A DNA stretch of 64,000 nt from Mesorhizobium sp. CAU 1732 (GTDB taxonomy: Bacteria; Pseudomonadota; Alphaproteobacteria; Rhizobiales; Rhizobiaceae): assembly GCF_039888675.1 (NCBI RefSeq), contig NZ_JBDQQR010000004.1, forward strand, positions 124,001-188,000, in the 5' to 3' direction. The notes beneath the pieces were generated by a model. It was given only the letters and a program-made list of their open reading frames with translations. It had not been told where the DNA came from and ran no database searches. A program made the translations under genes and the position numbers. Below, piece by piece: positions 25,589 through 33,827 of the stretch (its first letter is position 1; each line of letters begins with the position of its first letter).

Positions 25589-26734
25589 ATGAAGCGTATC
25601 CTACTCAGCGCATTGGCGGGCACCATGTCCGTCGCGATGCTGGCCTCCGGCGCGTTCGCGCAGGACGTTATCAAGGTCGGTGGTATCTTTTCGGTGACGG
25701 GTCCGGCCGCACCGTTCGGCGTGCCGGAGCGCGACATCGTCGAGATTCTGGCCGACAATCTCAACGAGCAGGGCGGTGTCGACGGCAAGAAGATCGAGAT
25801 CATCTTCTGCGACGACCAGACCAACCCGACCGAATCCGCCCGCTGCGCGACGAAGCTGATCAGGCAGGATGGCGTCGTGGCCATCATCGGCTCGACGATC
25901 GGAACCGGCACGCTCGCGCTGATGCCCGTGGCGCAGCGCTCGCAGGTACCTGTGCTGGCGCCAGTCGGCACGATCAGCGTCACCGACAAGTCTCATGCCT
26001 TCTGGCCTTGGGTTTTCCGCATCGCACCGACCGACAAGGTCATCCTGTCCGGCATCATGGAGCGCGGCGTCTTCGGCCCCGGCCACAAGCGCTTCGCCGT
26101 GATGTACCAGGAAGACGCCTATGGCGAGGCCGGCATGCAGTATGCCCGCCAGCTCTCTGAGGAGCATGACATTGAAGTCGTCGCTGCCGTCGCGGCACCG
26201 CTCAACGCGATCGACCTGACGGCGGCCGCGACGAACATCCGCAACGCCAATCCGGATGTGATCCTGCTCCAGACATCCGCGCCCGCGCTGGGCGCCGCCT
26301 TTGTCCGCGCAGCCAAGCAGGTCGGCATCGAAGCGCCCATCGTCGGCTCGGGCTCGCTCAACCAGAAGCCGTTCATCGATGCCGCGGGCGACGCGGGCGA
26401 AGGTGTCCAGGTCGTCTCGATGGGCAACTGGAACGATCCGTCCGACAAGCAGAAGCAGCTCGGCGAGGTTCTTGCCGCGGCAGGCAAGGAGCCGAAGGGC
26501 TATGGCGAGCTTCTGGCCTCCACGGGCTTCATGGCGCTTGCAGAAGCGGTCCGCCGCATCGACGGAGACGTGACGGGTGCCGCCATTCGGGACGCGCTCG
26601 AGACGATCTGCGACTTCGACGGCACCTATATCGACGGCAAGCTCTGCTATTCGGACGAGCAGCACGAAGGCATCTCCGAAGACTCGCTGATCACGGTCGA
26701 GATCCGCGACGGCGCGTTCGTCACCGTGAAATGA
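25589..26734 (+). CDS. periplasmic binding protein of the Liv-type importer (Peripla_BP_6)
   Basis: The 381-residue protein has a signal peptide (MKRILLSALAGTMSVAMLAS, cleaved after AFA) and a type I binding fold: IKVGGIFSVTGPAAPFGVPE, DDQTNPTESARCATKLI, and IIGSTIGTGTLALMPVA. It captures ligand for the LivHMGF proteins encoded just upstream. GGGAG precedes the ATG. The gene follows livF by 37 bp and ends before a strong hairpin. Confidence 0.88.
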   Translation: MKRILLSALAGTMSVAMLASGAFAQDVIKVGGIFSVTGPAAPFGVPERDIVEILADNLNEQGGVDGKKIEIIFCDDQTNPTESARCATKLIRQDGVVAIIGSTIGTGTLALMPVAQRSQVPVLAPVGTISVTDKSHAFWPWVFRIAPTDKVILSGIMERGVFGPGHKRFAVMYQEDAYGEAGMQYARQLSEEHDIEVVAAVAAPLNAIDLTAAATNIRNANPDVILLQTSAPALGAAFVRAAKQVGIEAPIVGSGSLNQKPFIDAAGDAGEGVQVVSMGNWNDPSDKQKQLGEVLAAAGKEPKGYGELLASTGFMALAEAVRRIDGDVTGAAIRDALETICDFDGTYIDGKLCYSDEQHEGISEDSLITVEIRDGAFVTVK

Positions 26735-26741
26735 CAACGCA

Positions 26742-26770
26742 GGACGGGGCCGGCAAAACCGGCCCCGTCC
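26742..26770 (+). terminator. hairpin after the binding-protein gene
   Basis: A perfect 12-bp stem (GGACGGGGCCGG / CCGGCCCCGTCC) with loop CAAAA begins nine bases after the binding-protein stop. There is no T-tract, so it may be an attenuator or a 3' message stabiliser that limits expression of the acyl-CoA ligase 14 bp downstream. Confidence 0.6.
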
Positions 26771-26783
26771 GCCTGGATACCCG

Positions 26784-28448
26784 ATGCAGCAAAGTTCCGC
26801 GTTCCGGCCTCCATTCGATCCATCGCAGTGGTCGCTCGACAGGGTTCTCGAGTGGCGGGTCCGGCTCACGCCGGACGCGCCATTTCTGGTTTTCGGCGAT
26901 GAAGCGCCGATTGGCTTCGCCGCACACGCGGCACGGGTGGCGGGGCTGGCGCGGACCCTGCGCCACGCAGGGTTGCAAAAGGGAGACCGGATCGCGCTTC
27001 TGGCCGGCAATTCGACCGATCACATAGCCGTCTGGTTTGCCGCAAACCTGCTCGGCGCGGCCGATGCGCCGATCAATCCATCCTTTTCCGGGCGGACGCT
27101 CGAACAGGCGCTCGCACTCGTCGATGCGCGGATGATCGTGGCGGACGGCTCGCTTCTGCCTGTACTTGCGCGGTGTTCGCTTCAGTCGCTGAACCTTCAG
27201 CGGGTGTTCTGGATCGGAGCTGACCCAGAGACGGTACCGGACTTCGGTCCGATCATCTGCGAACGCCTTGTCGAAACCGTAGGCGGCGAAGACGTTGCGG
27301 CGTCGCTGTCGCCCGGCGACATCGCCTCGATCCTCTCGACTTCCGGCACGACGGGGCCGTCGAAGGGCGTCATGGTCACCCATGCGCAAGCCTATCTGAC
27401 GGCGTTGCAGACGGTCGAAGGGCTGTGGGTCGAAAGCAGCGACGTCTATTATTGCGCCCATCCTCTCTTTCACATGTCGCCGCGCTTCTGCGCGATCTAT
27501 GCCGCACTCCTGACCGGCGCGACCGTCCATCTTGATGCGCGCTTCACCGCATCCACATGGATCGACCGGATCAGGCAGACGGGTGCGACCGTCACCATCG
27601 GCCACGGCCCCCTGCTGGAGATGATCCATGCCGAGCCGGAGCGTGCCGACGATGCCCATACCAGGCTGACGCGTGTCGGAACCTCGCCTTTCCCCAAACA
27701 CATCGCGCATGATTTCGAGCGGCGTTTTGGCGTGAAGGGTATCGAGACGTGGGGCATGACGGAGATCAACATTCCCTGCTGGCATCCCCGGGACGAGCCG
27801 TTGCGTCCGGGCTCTTGCGGCAAGATCCGCGAGGAATGGTACGAGTTTCAGGTCGTGGATCCGCAGACGGATGCCGAAGTGCCGTTCGGGACCATTGGCG
27901 AATTCGTGGTCAGGCCGAAACTTCCCTGGATCGTCAGCCCCGGCTATCTCAGCAATGCGGAGGCAACGCTGCGCGCTTGGCGGAATCTCTGGTTCCACAC
28001 CGGCGACAGCGGCTACAGGGACGCGGAGGGCTGGGTCTGGTTCGCGGACCGGCTGGGCGATCGCATCCGCAGGCGTGCTGAAAACATTTCCTCCTACGAC
28101 ATCGAGGCGGCGGCCAATGCCCATCCATCGGTGCAGGAGAGTGCCGCGATCGGCGTGCCGTCGGAGTTCGCATCGGACGACGACATCAAGCTTTGCGTGT
28201 TGTGCCGGACGGGCGCGAGCCAAGACCCGCTGGACTTGCTCGCCCATCTGGCCCGCGAACTTCCGCACCACATGGTGCCGCGCTACATCGAATATCTCGA
28301 CGAGATGCCACGCACACCGACGCAGAAGATCAGGAAGTCCGCTTTGCGCGCGGCTGGGCTGACCGATGCGACGTGGGATCGCAAGGCGGCAGGCGTGGAC
28401 CTGCGGGCGCTGGTCGAGCAGCAGGCGGAAGTCCGGTACGGGCGGTAA
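26784..28448 (+). CDS. AMP-forming acyl-CoA synthetase (CaiC-like)
   Basis: The 554-residue ANL-family enzyme has core motifs ILSTSGTTGPSKGVMVTH (P-loop), WGMTEI, WFHTGDSGYRDAEGW and the C-terminal catalytic Lys region PRTPTQKIRKS. It activates a carboxylic acid with ATP and CoA. The overall pattern resembles crotonobetaine/carnitine-CoA ligase CaiC, which fits the CaiB-type transferase and acyl-CoA dehydrogenase of the same region. It follows the importer genes after a hairpin and is convergent with the TetR gene. I infer that it activates the imported acid. Confidence 0.85.
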   Translation: MQQSSAFRPPFDPSQWSLDRVLEWRVRLTPDAPFLVFGDEAPIGFAAHAARVAGLARTLRHAGLQKGDRIALLAGNSTDHIAVWFAANLLGAADAPINPSFSGRTLEQALALVDARMIVADGSLLPVLARCSLQSLNLQRVFWIGADPETVPDFGPIICERLVETVGGEDVAASLSPGDIASILSTSGTTGPSKGVMVTHAQAYLTALQTVEGLWVESSDVYYCAHPLFHMSPRFCAIYAALLTGATVHLDARFTASTWIDRIRQTGATVTIGHGPLLEMIHAEPERADDAHTRLTRVGTSPFPKHIAHDFERRFGVKGIETWGMTEINIPCWHPRDEPLRPGSCGKIREEWYEFQVVDPQTDAEVPFGTIGEFVVRPKLPWIVSPGYLSNAEATLRAWRNLWFHTGDSGYRDAEGWVWFADRLGDRIRRRAENISSYDIEAAANAHPSVQESAAIGVPSEFASDDDIKLCVLCRTGASQDPLDLLAHLARELPHHMVPRYIEYLDEMPRTPTQKIRKSALRAAGLTDATWDRKAAGVDLRALVEQQAEVRYGR

Positions 28449-28463
28449 GCCGCCGCAGCGGTC

Positions 28464-29060
28464 CTATTTGGTTCCGTAGGCGCGTTCGATGGTCGACAAT
28501 GTCGCCTCCCAAAGATCGGCCAGCCTGCCGAAATTGCCGTGGTCGCGCGTCACGGAGCCGGCATAGTGGATGATGTTGACGAGCTGGATGACGAGCTGCT
28601 CCTGCGGCGCATCGGCAACCAGTTCGCCGGACTGGACAGCGCCGCGCACGCCGACCCGCACCAGCGTCTCGAACTCCCGCGTCACGTCCTGAAGCTTGGC
28701 GCGCATCTTGGGCGTCAGCGCGTCGCTGTCTGAGCGCAGCCGGATCATTAGGCTCCACGGCTCGCCCTTGTCCGAATTCGGATTGTAGTGCTGGTAGCGC
28801 TCGCGCGACATGCGGACGATCGCGTCGACCTTCTCGCGAAGCGTCATCGTCGCGTCGGTCCAGATGTCGCGATACCGGTCGAGCGTGCGGTTCGCATAAT
28901 CTTCCAGAACCTCTTCGATCAGCCCGTCCTTGCTGCCGAAATGGTAATGAAGGTTCGCGCGCGTGGTGTTCAATATCTCGGAAATCTGGCGAAAGCTCAC
29001 GCCACGATAGCCGTGCTTGACCAGAAGTTCCTCGGCGACAAGCCTGATGCGATTACGCAT
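28464..29060 (-). CDS. TetR/AcrR-family regulator in catabolic cluster A
   Basis: The 198-residue protein has an N-terminal HTH (VSFRQISEILNTTRANLHYHF, split as helix-turn-helix) with the typical GSKDGLIEEVL connector, then an all-helical ligand domain. The HTH begins almost at the ATG; upstream codons KTRRGPD are in frame but no other start codon precedes them after the last stop. It is embedded in the cluster and is the best local candidate to bind the TGCAAGT sites; an acyl-CoA effector is plausible by analogy with catabolic TetR proteins. Confidence 0.83.
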   Translation of the reverse strand: MRNRIRLVAEELLVKHGYRGVSFRQISEILNTTRANLHYHFGSKDGLIEEVLEDYANRTLDRYRDIWTDATMTLREKVDAIVRMSRERYQHYNPNSDKGEPWSLMIRLRSDSDALTPKMRAKLQDVTREFETLVRVGVRGAVQSGELVADAPQEQLVIQLVNIIHYAGSVTRDHGNFGRLADLWEATLSTIERAYGTK

Positions 29061-29161
29061 GTCGGGACCGCGACGTGTTTTCCATAAGCATTTGAATCGC
29101 TTCCACTAAGTCACGGTCCCACTTTTTCAGCTTTTGCGCTTTCGCGCAATCGTCACCGCAC

Positions 29162-30115
29162 TCACGCGGCCTGCGTCAGCGCGCCCTCGTTCTCGATCCG
29201 CGCCGCCTTGAGGGCCTGGCGAATCTTCTCGATTTCGGCCTCGCTCAGTTTTTGCAGAGGCGGGCGCACGGCGGCGCTCGGCAGCCTCCCCAGAATCACC
29301 TGAGCTTCCTTCATCCGGTTATGCATATCCACGCCTGGCGTGCTGTAGAAGGCGTGCGTCGTGGGATAGATGCGCGCCGCGATTTCCTTTGCCTTGGCGA
29401 GGTCGTCCGCCTTGACCGCCTCGAAGAGCGCGACCTGCAAGTCCGCAATGGTGCTGCCCGCGCCTGATAGGAGCCCGTTGCACCCGGTCACGAGCGAGGA
29501 CAGAAGCCAGGCGCTGTGCGTCGACAGCACATGGAAGGGGCGGGTGTCGGATTGCAGTTCGCGCACCGTCAGCTCGTGGCGGGCGGGGTCTCCGCATCCG
29601 TCCTTCATCGCGCGAACCGTGGGAACTTCCTCGATCAGGCGCGACAACACGTCGTGCGAATAGGTGAGCGGCGTGTTGACCGGGAACTGGAAGATGATCA
29701 GCGGCAGCTCGGTGACGTCGGCGATGCGCTTGTAGTGGTCGATGATCATCTCCGGGCGCGAGCCCAGGATGAAGACGTTCGACGGAAAGACGAGCAAAGC
29801 GGACGCCTGTTTGGCATGGGCCATGCGGGCGATCCGGACCGCTTCCGCTGCGCTGTCGGCGTAGATGCCGTTGACCAAAGGCAAGCGGTCGCCGACCTCC
29901 TCGAGCGCGAGATCGAGCAGCATTTCCTGCTCCTCGAAGGTGCAGGACGACACCTCCGACGCATGGCCGTTGACGGTGATGGCCGAGATGCCCCGAACGG
30001 AGCCCACGTCGTTGATGTGCTTGCGATAGCTCTTCTTGTCGATCGACAGATCGTCGTGAAGCGGCAGGAGACAGGCGGGAATGACACCTGAGCAGTCATA
30101 GGTCTGGCGTGGCAT
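29162..30115 (-). CDS. DapA/NAL-superfamily lyase with altered active site (first of three)
   Basis: The 317-residue TIM-barrel protein belongs to the dihydrodipicolinate synthase family; the Schiff-base Lys is in VRAMKDG. The usual GTTGE loop reads VNGHASE and the usual catalytic Tyr motif (YN) reads FQ in IIFQFPVN. The same changes occur in the products of 53820-54755 and 54775-55722, so these form a subfamily unlikely to be lysine-biosynthetic. It probably cleaves or forms a pyruvate-type aldol. It lies with the small DUF1330 gene on the minus strand, divergent from the enoyl-CoA hydratase operon. Confidence 0.85.
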   Translation of the reverse strand: MPRQTYDCSGVIPACLLPLHDDLSIDKKSYRKHINDVGSVRGISAITVNGHASEVSSCTFEEQEMLLDLALEEVGDRLPLVNGIYADSAAEAVRIARMAHAKQASALLVFPSNVFILGSRPEMIIDHYKRIADVTELPLIIFQFPVNTPLTYSHDVLSRLIEEVPTVRAMKDGCGDPARHELTVRELQSDTRPFHVLSTHSAWLLSSLVTGCNGLLSGAGSTIADLQVALFEAVKADDLAKAKEIAARIYPTTHAFYSTPGVDMHNRMKEAQVILGRLPSAAVRPPLQKLSEAEIEKIRQALKAARIENEGALTQAA

Positions 30116-30127
30116 TGGGGTGTCCTC

Positions 30128-30415
30128 TCAAACGCCTTCGAGGGCGGTGATCTGGGCGATGGCCGCGCCGTCGCGTGCTTCGCGGGCCTTCAGATAAAGC
30201 GGTGAATCATAGAAGCGGCGCACGGTATCGACGGAGTCGAATTCGACGACGACGTAGCGGTTTGGGTCGCCATCGCCCTCGATCGTGTTCGGCTCGGCGC
30301 CGCGCACGAGGTAACGGCCGCCAAAGGCCTCGATCGCCTCCTTGGCAAGCGGTTTGTAGGATTCGTACTTCGCCGGGTCGGTGACCTGGATCTTTGCGAC
30401 GACGATTGCGGGCAT
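30128..30415 (-). CDS. DUF1330 family protein
   Basis: The 95-residue protein contains QVTDPAKYESYKPLAKEAIE, GGRYLVRGAEPNTIEGD and VVVEFDSVDTVRRFYDSPLY, the dimeric ferredoxin-like barrel of DUF1330. The biochemical role of the family is unknown; related alpha-beta barrels are small monooxygenases or isomerases. GGAGGAG precedes the ATG. It is the first gene of a two-gene unit with the DapA-like lyase and is controlled from the divergent region containing site 4. Confidence 0.82.
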   Translation of the reverse strand: MPAIVVAKIQVTDPAKYESYKPLAKEAIEAFGGRYLVRGAEPNTIEGDGDPNRYVVVEFDSVDTVRRFYDSPLYLKAREARDGAAIAQITALEGV

Positions 30416-30489
30416 GCGATTTCACTCCTCCTCGACAGGCGCAGGCACGGGTTCGCCGACAACCGGCACCGGAGATGCTGCGCACAAAA

Positions 30490-30507
30490 ACTTATTGACG
30501 TGCAAGT
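30490..30507. promoter_or_regulatory. TGCAAGT regulatory site 4
   Basis: ACTTATTGACGTGCAAGT matches site 3 at 16 of 18 positions and shares TTGAC and TGCAAGT with sites 1 and 2. It lies between the divergent DUF1330-lyase unit and the enoyl-CoA hydratase operon, 37 bp before the latter's ATG. Confidence 0.55.
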
Positions 30508-30543
30508 CAGTCTAAGTCAAGTTCCGTGCTAGGAGGACCCTTC

Positions 30544-31359
30544 ATGACCGACCAGAAAATCCGGGTAGAGATCCGCGATCGCGTGGCGACGCTGTTCCTG
30601 AGCAATCCGCCGATGAACGTGGTGACGCTCGGGCTGACACGACAGATGAATGCCGCGTTGGCGGAACTCGCGGACAATCCCGAAGTTGGCGCGCTCGTGC
30701 TGACGGGGGAGGGCGACCGGGCGTTCTGTGCCGGGTCGGACATCAAGGAGTTTCCGGGGCTGGTCGCCGAACGCGCGATCGTCTCGAAGAAGCTCGGATA
30801 CGAAAACGAGACCTACGGAAAGGTCGCGAATTTCCCAAAGCCCACCGTTGCCGCTATCGAGCGCCTTGCGCTGGGCGGCGGCCTGGAGCTCGCGGCAGGG
30901 TGCGATCTGGTCGTCGTGTCGGAAGACGTCCGGCTGGGTCTGCCGGAAGTGCTCCTGGGCGGGTTTCCGGGAAGCGGCGGCACCATTCGCGTGACGCGCC
31001 GCATCGGTCTCGGGCGTGCGAACGAGATGATGCTTCTGGGGGACATGATCGATGCGCGCACCGCGCTCGACTGGGGGCTGGCCAACCGCATCGCACCGAA
31101 AGGCGAGACGCTGACGATGGCGCGGGAGCTGGGTGCACGCCTCGCAAAGGGGCCGGCACAAGCCGCCTACGCCTGTAAGCAGGCGCTTCGGCTGGCCTGC
31201 GATCTGCCCGAGGACGAGGCGATCCGCCAGACGCTCGCGCTCAGCGAGGGGTTGTCGCGGACCAACGACTTTGCCGAGGGCGTCGGCGCCTTCATCGGCA
31301 AGAGGCAGGCGGCGTTTTCGGACCGCCTCGACCCGTCGGCCTTCGAGCCCGCTGCCTGA
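30544..31359 (+). CDS. enoyl-CoA hydratase/isomerase (crotonase family)
   Basis: ATG 30544 is used because AGGAGG ends eight bases upstream. The 271-residue crotonase-fold enzyme has GDRAFCAGSDIKEF (oxyanion hole loop 1) and ALGGGLELAAGCDLVV with LGLPEVLLGGFPGSGGT (second oxyanion loop and catalytic Glu region). Members hydrate, isomerise or hydrolyse acyl-CoA esters. It heads a four-gene unit with acyl-CoA dehydrogenase, CoA-transferase and the IOR-type oxidoreductase. Confidence 0.86.
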   Translation: MTDQKIRVEIRDRVATLFLSNPPMNVVTLGLTRQMNAALAELADNPEVGALVLTGEGDRAFCAGSDIKEFPGLVAERAIVSKKLGYENETYGKVANFPKPTVAAIERLALGGGLELAAGCDLVVVSEDVRLGLPEVLLGGFPGSGGTIRVTRRIGLGRANEMMLLGDMIDARTALDWGLANRIAPKGETLTMARELGARLAKGPAQAAYACKQALRLACDLPEDEAIRQTLALSEGLSRTNDFAEGVGAFIGKRQAAFSDRLDPSAFEPAA

Positions 31360-31422
31360 CGCGTACCGGTTTTCGCGACATCGAATGAAATTCGCCCTTC
31401 GCAAGGGCAAGGGAGGAATGCA

Positions 31423-32586
31423 GTGATCGATTTTTCAGTACCCGGCGAAACCCAGATGGTTCTGGATTCGGTTCGGCGCTTCATCAAGGAAGAACTGGCT
31501 CCGCACGAGGCCGAAGTCGAAGAGATCCAGCAGGTACGTCCGGAGCTGGCGCGCGCGCTGCGTGACAAAGCCAAGGCGCTCGGCCTGTTTGCGATGGGCA
31601 TGCCCGAGGATGTCGGTGGCGGCGGGTTGAGCGCGGTCGACATGTGCCTGTGCGAAGAGGAGTTCGGTTTCACCAAGGACGCGCTGGTGCGGCGCGCCTT
31701 CGGCGCCATCCCCGGATCGCTGGTCAATTGCGTCGGAGAGCAGCGCGAGAAGTACCTGTTTCCGGCAGTGCAGGGCGACATCAACATCGCGCTCGGCATG
31801 ACCGAGCCGAATGCGGGTTCGGATGCCGCCGGCATCAAGACGAGCGCGCGCCGCGACGGCGACGATTTCATCCTCAACGGGTCGAAACATTTCATCAGCG
31901 ATGCCGACGTGGCCGACGCCTTCATCATCACGGCCGTCACCGACCCGTCCAAGGGCGCGAAGGGCATCAGCGCGTTCCTGATCGACAAAGGTACGCCGGG
32001 CTTCACGGTCGGTCGGGTGCAATACATGATGGGCCTGCGCGCCACCAACCATAGCGAACTCGTGTTCGAGGATGTCCGCTTGCCCAAAGCGCAGTTGCTC
32101 GGGGCGGAGGGGACGGGGCTGTTCCAGGCGCTCTCCACCATCAACAAGGTGCGGCTCGGCATGGTGGGCGGCCGCAGCGTCGGCATGGCGCGCAAGCTGA
32201 TGCAGATGTCGATCGACTACGCCAACGAGCGCAAGCAGTTCGGGCAGAAGATCGGCGATTTCCAGATGGTACAGGCCATGCTCGCCGACATGGCGACGGA
32301 GATCTTCGCCGCGCGGATGATGGTTTTGAACGCCGCATGGGAGACGGATCAGGGCATGGACCCGCGCGAGAAGGTCTCGATGGTCAAATACTACGCTTCC
32401 GAGATGCTGGGGCGCGTGGCCGACAAGGCCGTCCAGATATTCGGAGGCATGGGCTACTGCCGCGAGATGCCGCTGGAGCAACTGTATCGGGACGCGCGCG
32501 TCTACCGCATCTTCGACGGTGCATCCGACATTCACCGCGTGGTGATCGCACGCAGCCTGCTCAAGAACGGCCGCCAGTCGCTTTAG
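31423..32586 (+). CDS. acyl-CoA dehydrogenase (cluster A)
   Basis: The start is GTG 31423 with GGGAGGA eight bases upstream. The 387-residue flavoprotein has the ACAD signatures ALGMTEPNAGSDAAGIKTSA and QIFGGMGYCREMPLEQLYRD. At the position of the catalytic Glu of medium-chain ACADs (IYEGTS) it reads IFDGAS, so Asp is the likely base, as in the ACAD10/11-like group. It introduces a 2,3 double bond into an acyl-CoA, using ETF. The closest relative in the window is the product of 51795-52958. Confidence 0.87.
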   Translation: MIDFSVPGETQMVLDSVRRFIKEELAPHEAEVEEIQQVRPELARALRDKAKALGLFAMGMPEDVGGGGLSAVDMCLCEEEFGFTKDALVRRAFGAIPGSLVNCVGEQREKYLFPAVQGDINIALGMTEPNAGSDAAGIKTSARRDGDDFILNGSKHFISDADVADAFIITAVTDPSKGAKGISAFLIDKGTPGFTVGRVQYMMGLRATNHSELVFEDVRLPKAQLLGAEGTGLFQALSTINKVRLGMVGGRSVGMARKLMQMSIDYANERKQFGQKIGDFQMVQAMLADMATEIFAARMMVLNAAWETDQGMDPREKVSMVKYYASEMLGRVADKAVQIFGGMGYCREMPLEQLYRDARVYRIFDGASDIHRVVIARSLLKNGRQSL

Positions 32587-32614
32587 ATCAAGCTGCGCCA
32601 AGGGAGGGCATTTG

Positions 32615-33814
32615 ATGCTCCGAAAAATGAAAGTGCTCGGCTTCACGCATTTCGTGCAGGGGCCTGCGGCTGCGCAGTATCTCGCGGACATGGGTGCCGA
32701 CGTCGTCAAGATCGAGCCGCTGAACGGCGCATTCGAGCGGGGATACGGTGCGGATTCCGTCTTCGTCGACGGGTTGAGCGCCAGCTTCTTTTCCGTCAAT
32801 CGCAACAAGAAATCGATCTCGGTCGATCTGAAGAGCGCGCGCGGCAAGGAAGTGATCCATTCGCTTCTGAAGGATGCCGATGTCGTGCTGGAGAATTATC
32901 GTGGCGGCGTGCTCGACCGGCTCGGTTTCGGCTATGAGGCGGTCAAGGCCATCAAGCCCGACATCATCTACGCATCCGCTTCGGGCTGGGGCTCGTCGGG
33001 CCCGATGGCCGAAGCGCCGGGGCAGGACCTTCTGGTGCAGGCGCGTTGCGGCCTCGCATCCATCACCGGCGATCTCGAGACGTCGCCGACCGTGCCCGGC
33101 GTGCCGATCGTCGATCAGCATGGCGCGTCGTTGATGGCGATGGCGATCTGCGCGGCCTACATCAAGAAGCTGACGACAGGCGAAGGCACGCGGATCGAAT
33201 CCAACCTGCTGAATGCGGGGCTCGACCTGCAATGCGAATCCATGGCCGCGTATTATTCCGGCAAGCGGACGGCAGACCGGTTCCGCCGCGATCCGCGTCT
33301 TGCATCCTGGTTCCTGCCTGCACCGTACGGCATCTTCAAGCTCGCGGACTGCCATGCGGTCATCAGCCTGGGCGGCGATATCGACAAGTTCGCCGGAGCG
33401 ATCGGCCATCGCGACCTGATCGCGCTGGCGGGCGACCGGATGGGCAACCGCGACGCCTTCATGAAGGTGCTCGGCGAAGAGTTGGCCGGCTGGTCCTTCG
33501 ACCGCCTGCATGAGGCATTGGCACCGCACGGCCTCTGGTACGAGCGCGTGCAGGATTATGACACGATCCGGCAGGATCCGCAGGTGCTGCACAATCGCTG
33601 TTTCCAGGAATTCAAGGTGGGAAGCGAAACCGCCACCGTGCTCGCCCACCCGGTTCGCTACGATGGTGACGTCCCGCCCTTGCGCCGGATGCCGCAGGAA
33701 CTCGGCGCCGACACGCGCGAGGTTCTGACGGATGCGGGCTGGAGCGCCGACGCCATCGAGGCGCTGGTTCGCGAGGGCGCAGTCAACCCCGGCACAAAAC
33801 GCCAGGCGGCGTGA
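32615..33814 (+). CDS. CaiB/BaiF family III CoA-transferase (cluster A)
   Basis: ATG 32615 follows AGGGAGGG. The 399-residue protein shows the family III pattern: VQGPAAAQYLADMGADVVKI, NRNKKSISVDLKS, IKPDIIYASASGWG and APGQDLLVQARCGL; the Asp in GQDLL is at the expected site of the acyl-anhydride nucleophile. It transfers CoA between carboxylates without ATP. It is strongly similar to the protein encoded at 50574-51791. Position between ACAD and IOR genes suggests it activates a pathway acid using an acyl-CoA product as donor. Confidence 0.87.
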   Translation: MLRKMKVLGFTHFVQGPAAAQYLADMGADVVKIEPLNGAFERGYGADSVFVDGLSASFFSVNRNKKSISVDLKSARGKEVIHSLLKDADVVLENYRGGVLDRLGFGYEAVKAIKPDIIYASASGWGSSGPMAEAPGQDLLVQARCGLASITGDLETSPTVPGVPIVDQHGASLMAMAICAAYIKKLTTGEGTRIESNLLNAGLDLQCESMAAYYSGKRTADRFRRDPRLASWFLPAPYGIFKLADCHAVISLGGDIDKFAGAIGHRDLIALAGDRMGNRDAFMKVLGEELAGWSFDRLHEALAPHGLWYERVQDYDTIRQDPQVLHNRCFQEFKVGSETATVLAHPVRYDGDVPPLRRMPQELGADTREVLTDAGWSADAIEALVREGAVNPGTKRQAA

Positions 33815-33827
33815 GCGAAGGACGGCC

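Noticed and set aside
26721..28271. 516-codon minus-strand open frame
   Set aside because: Mirror frame of the acyl-CoA synthetase; no recognisable domain.
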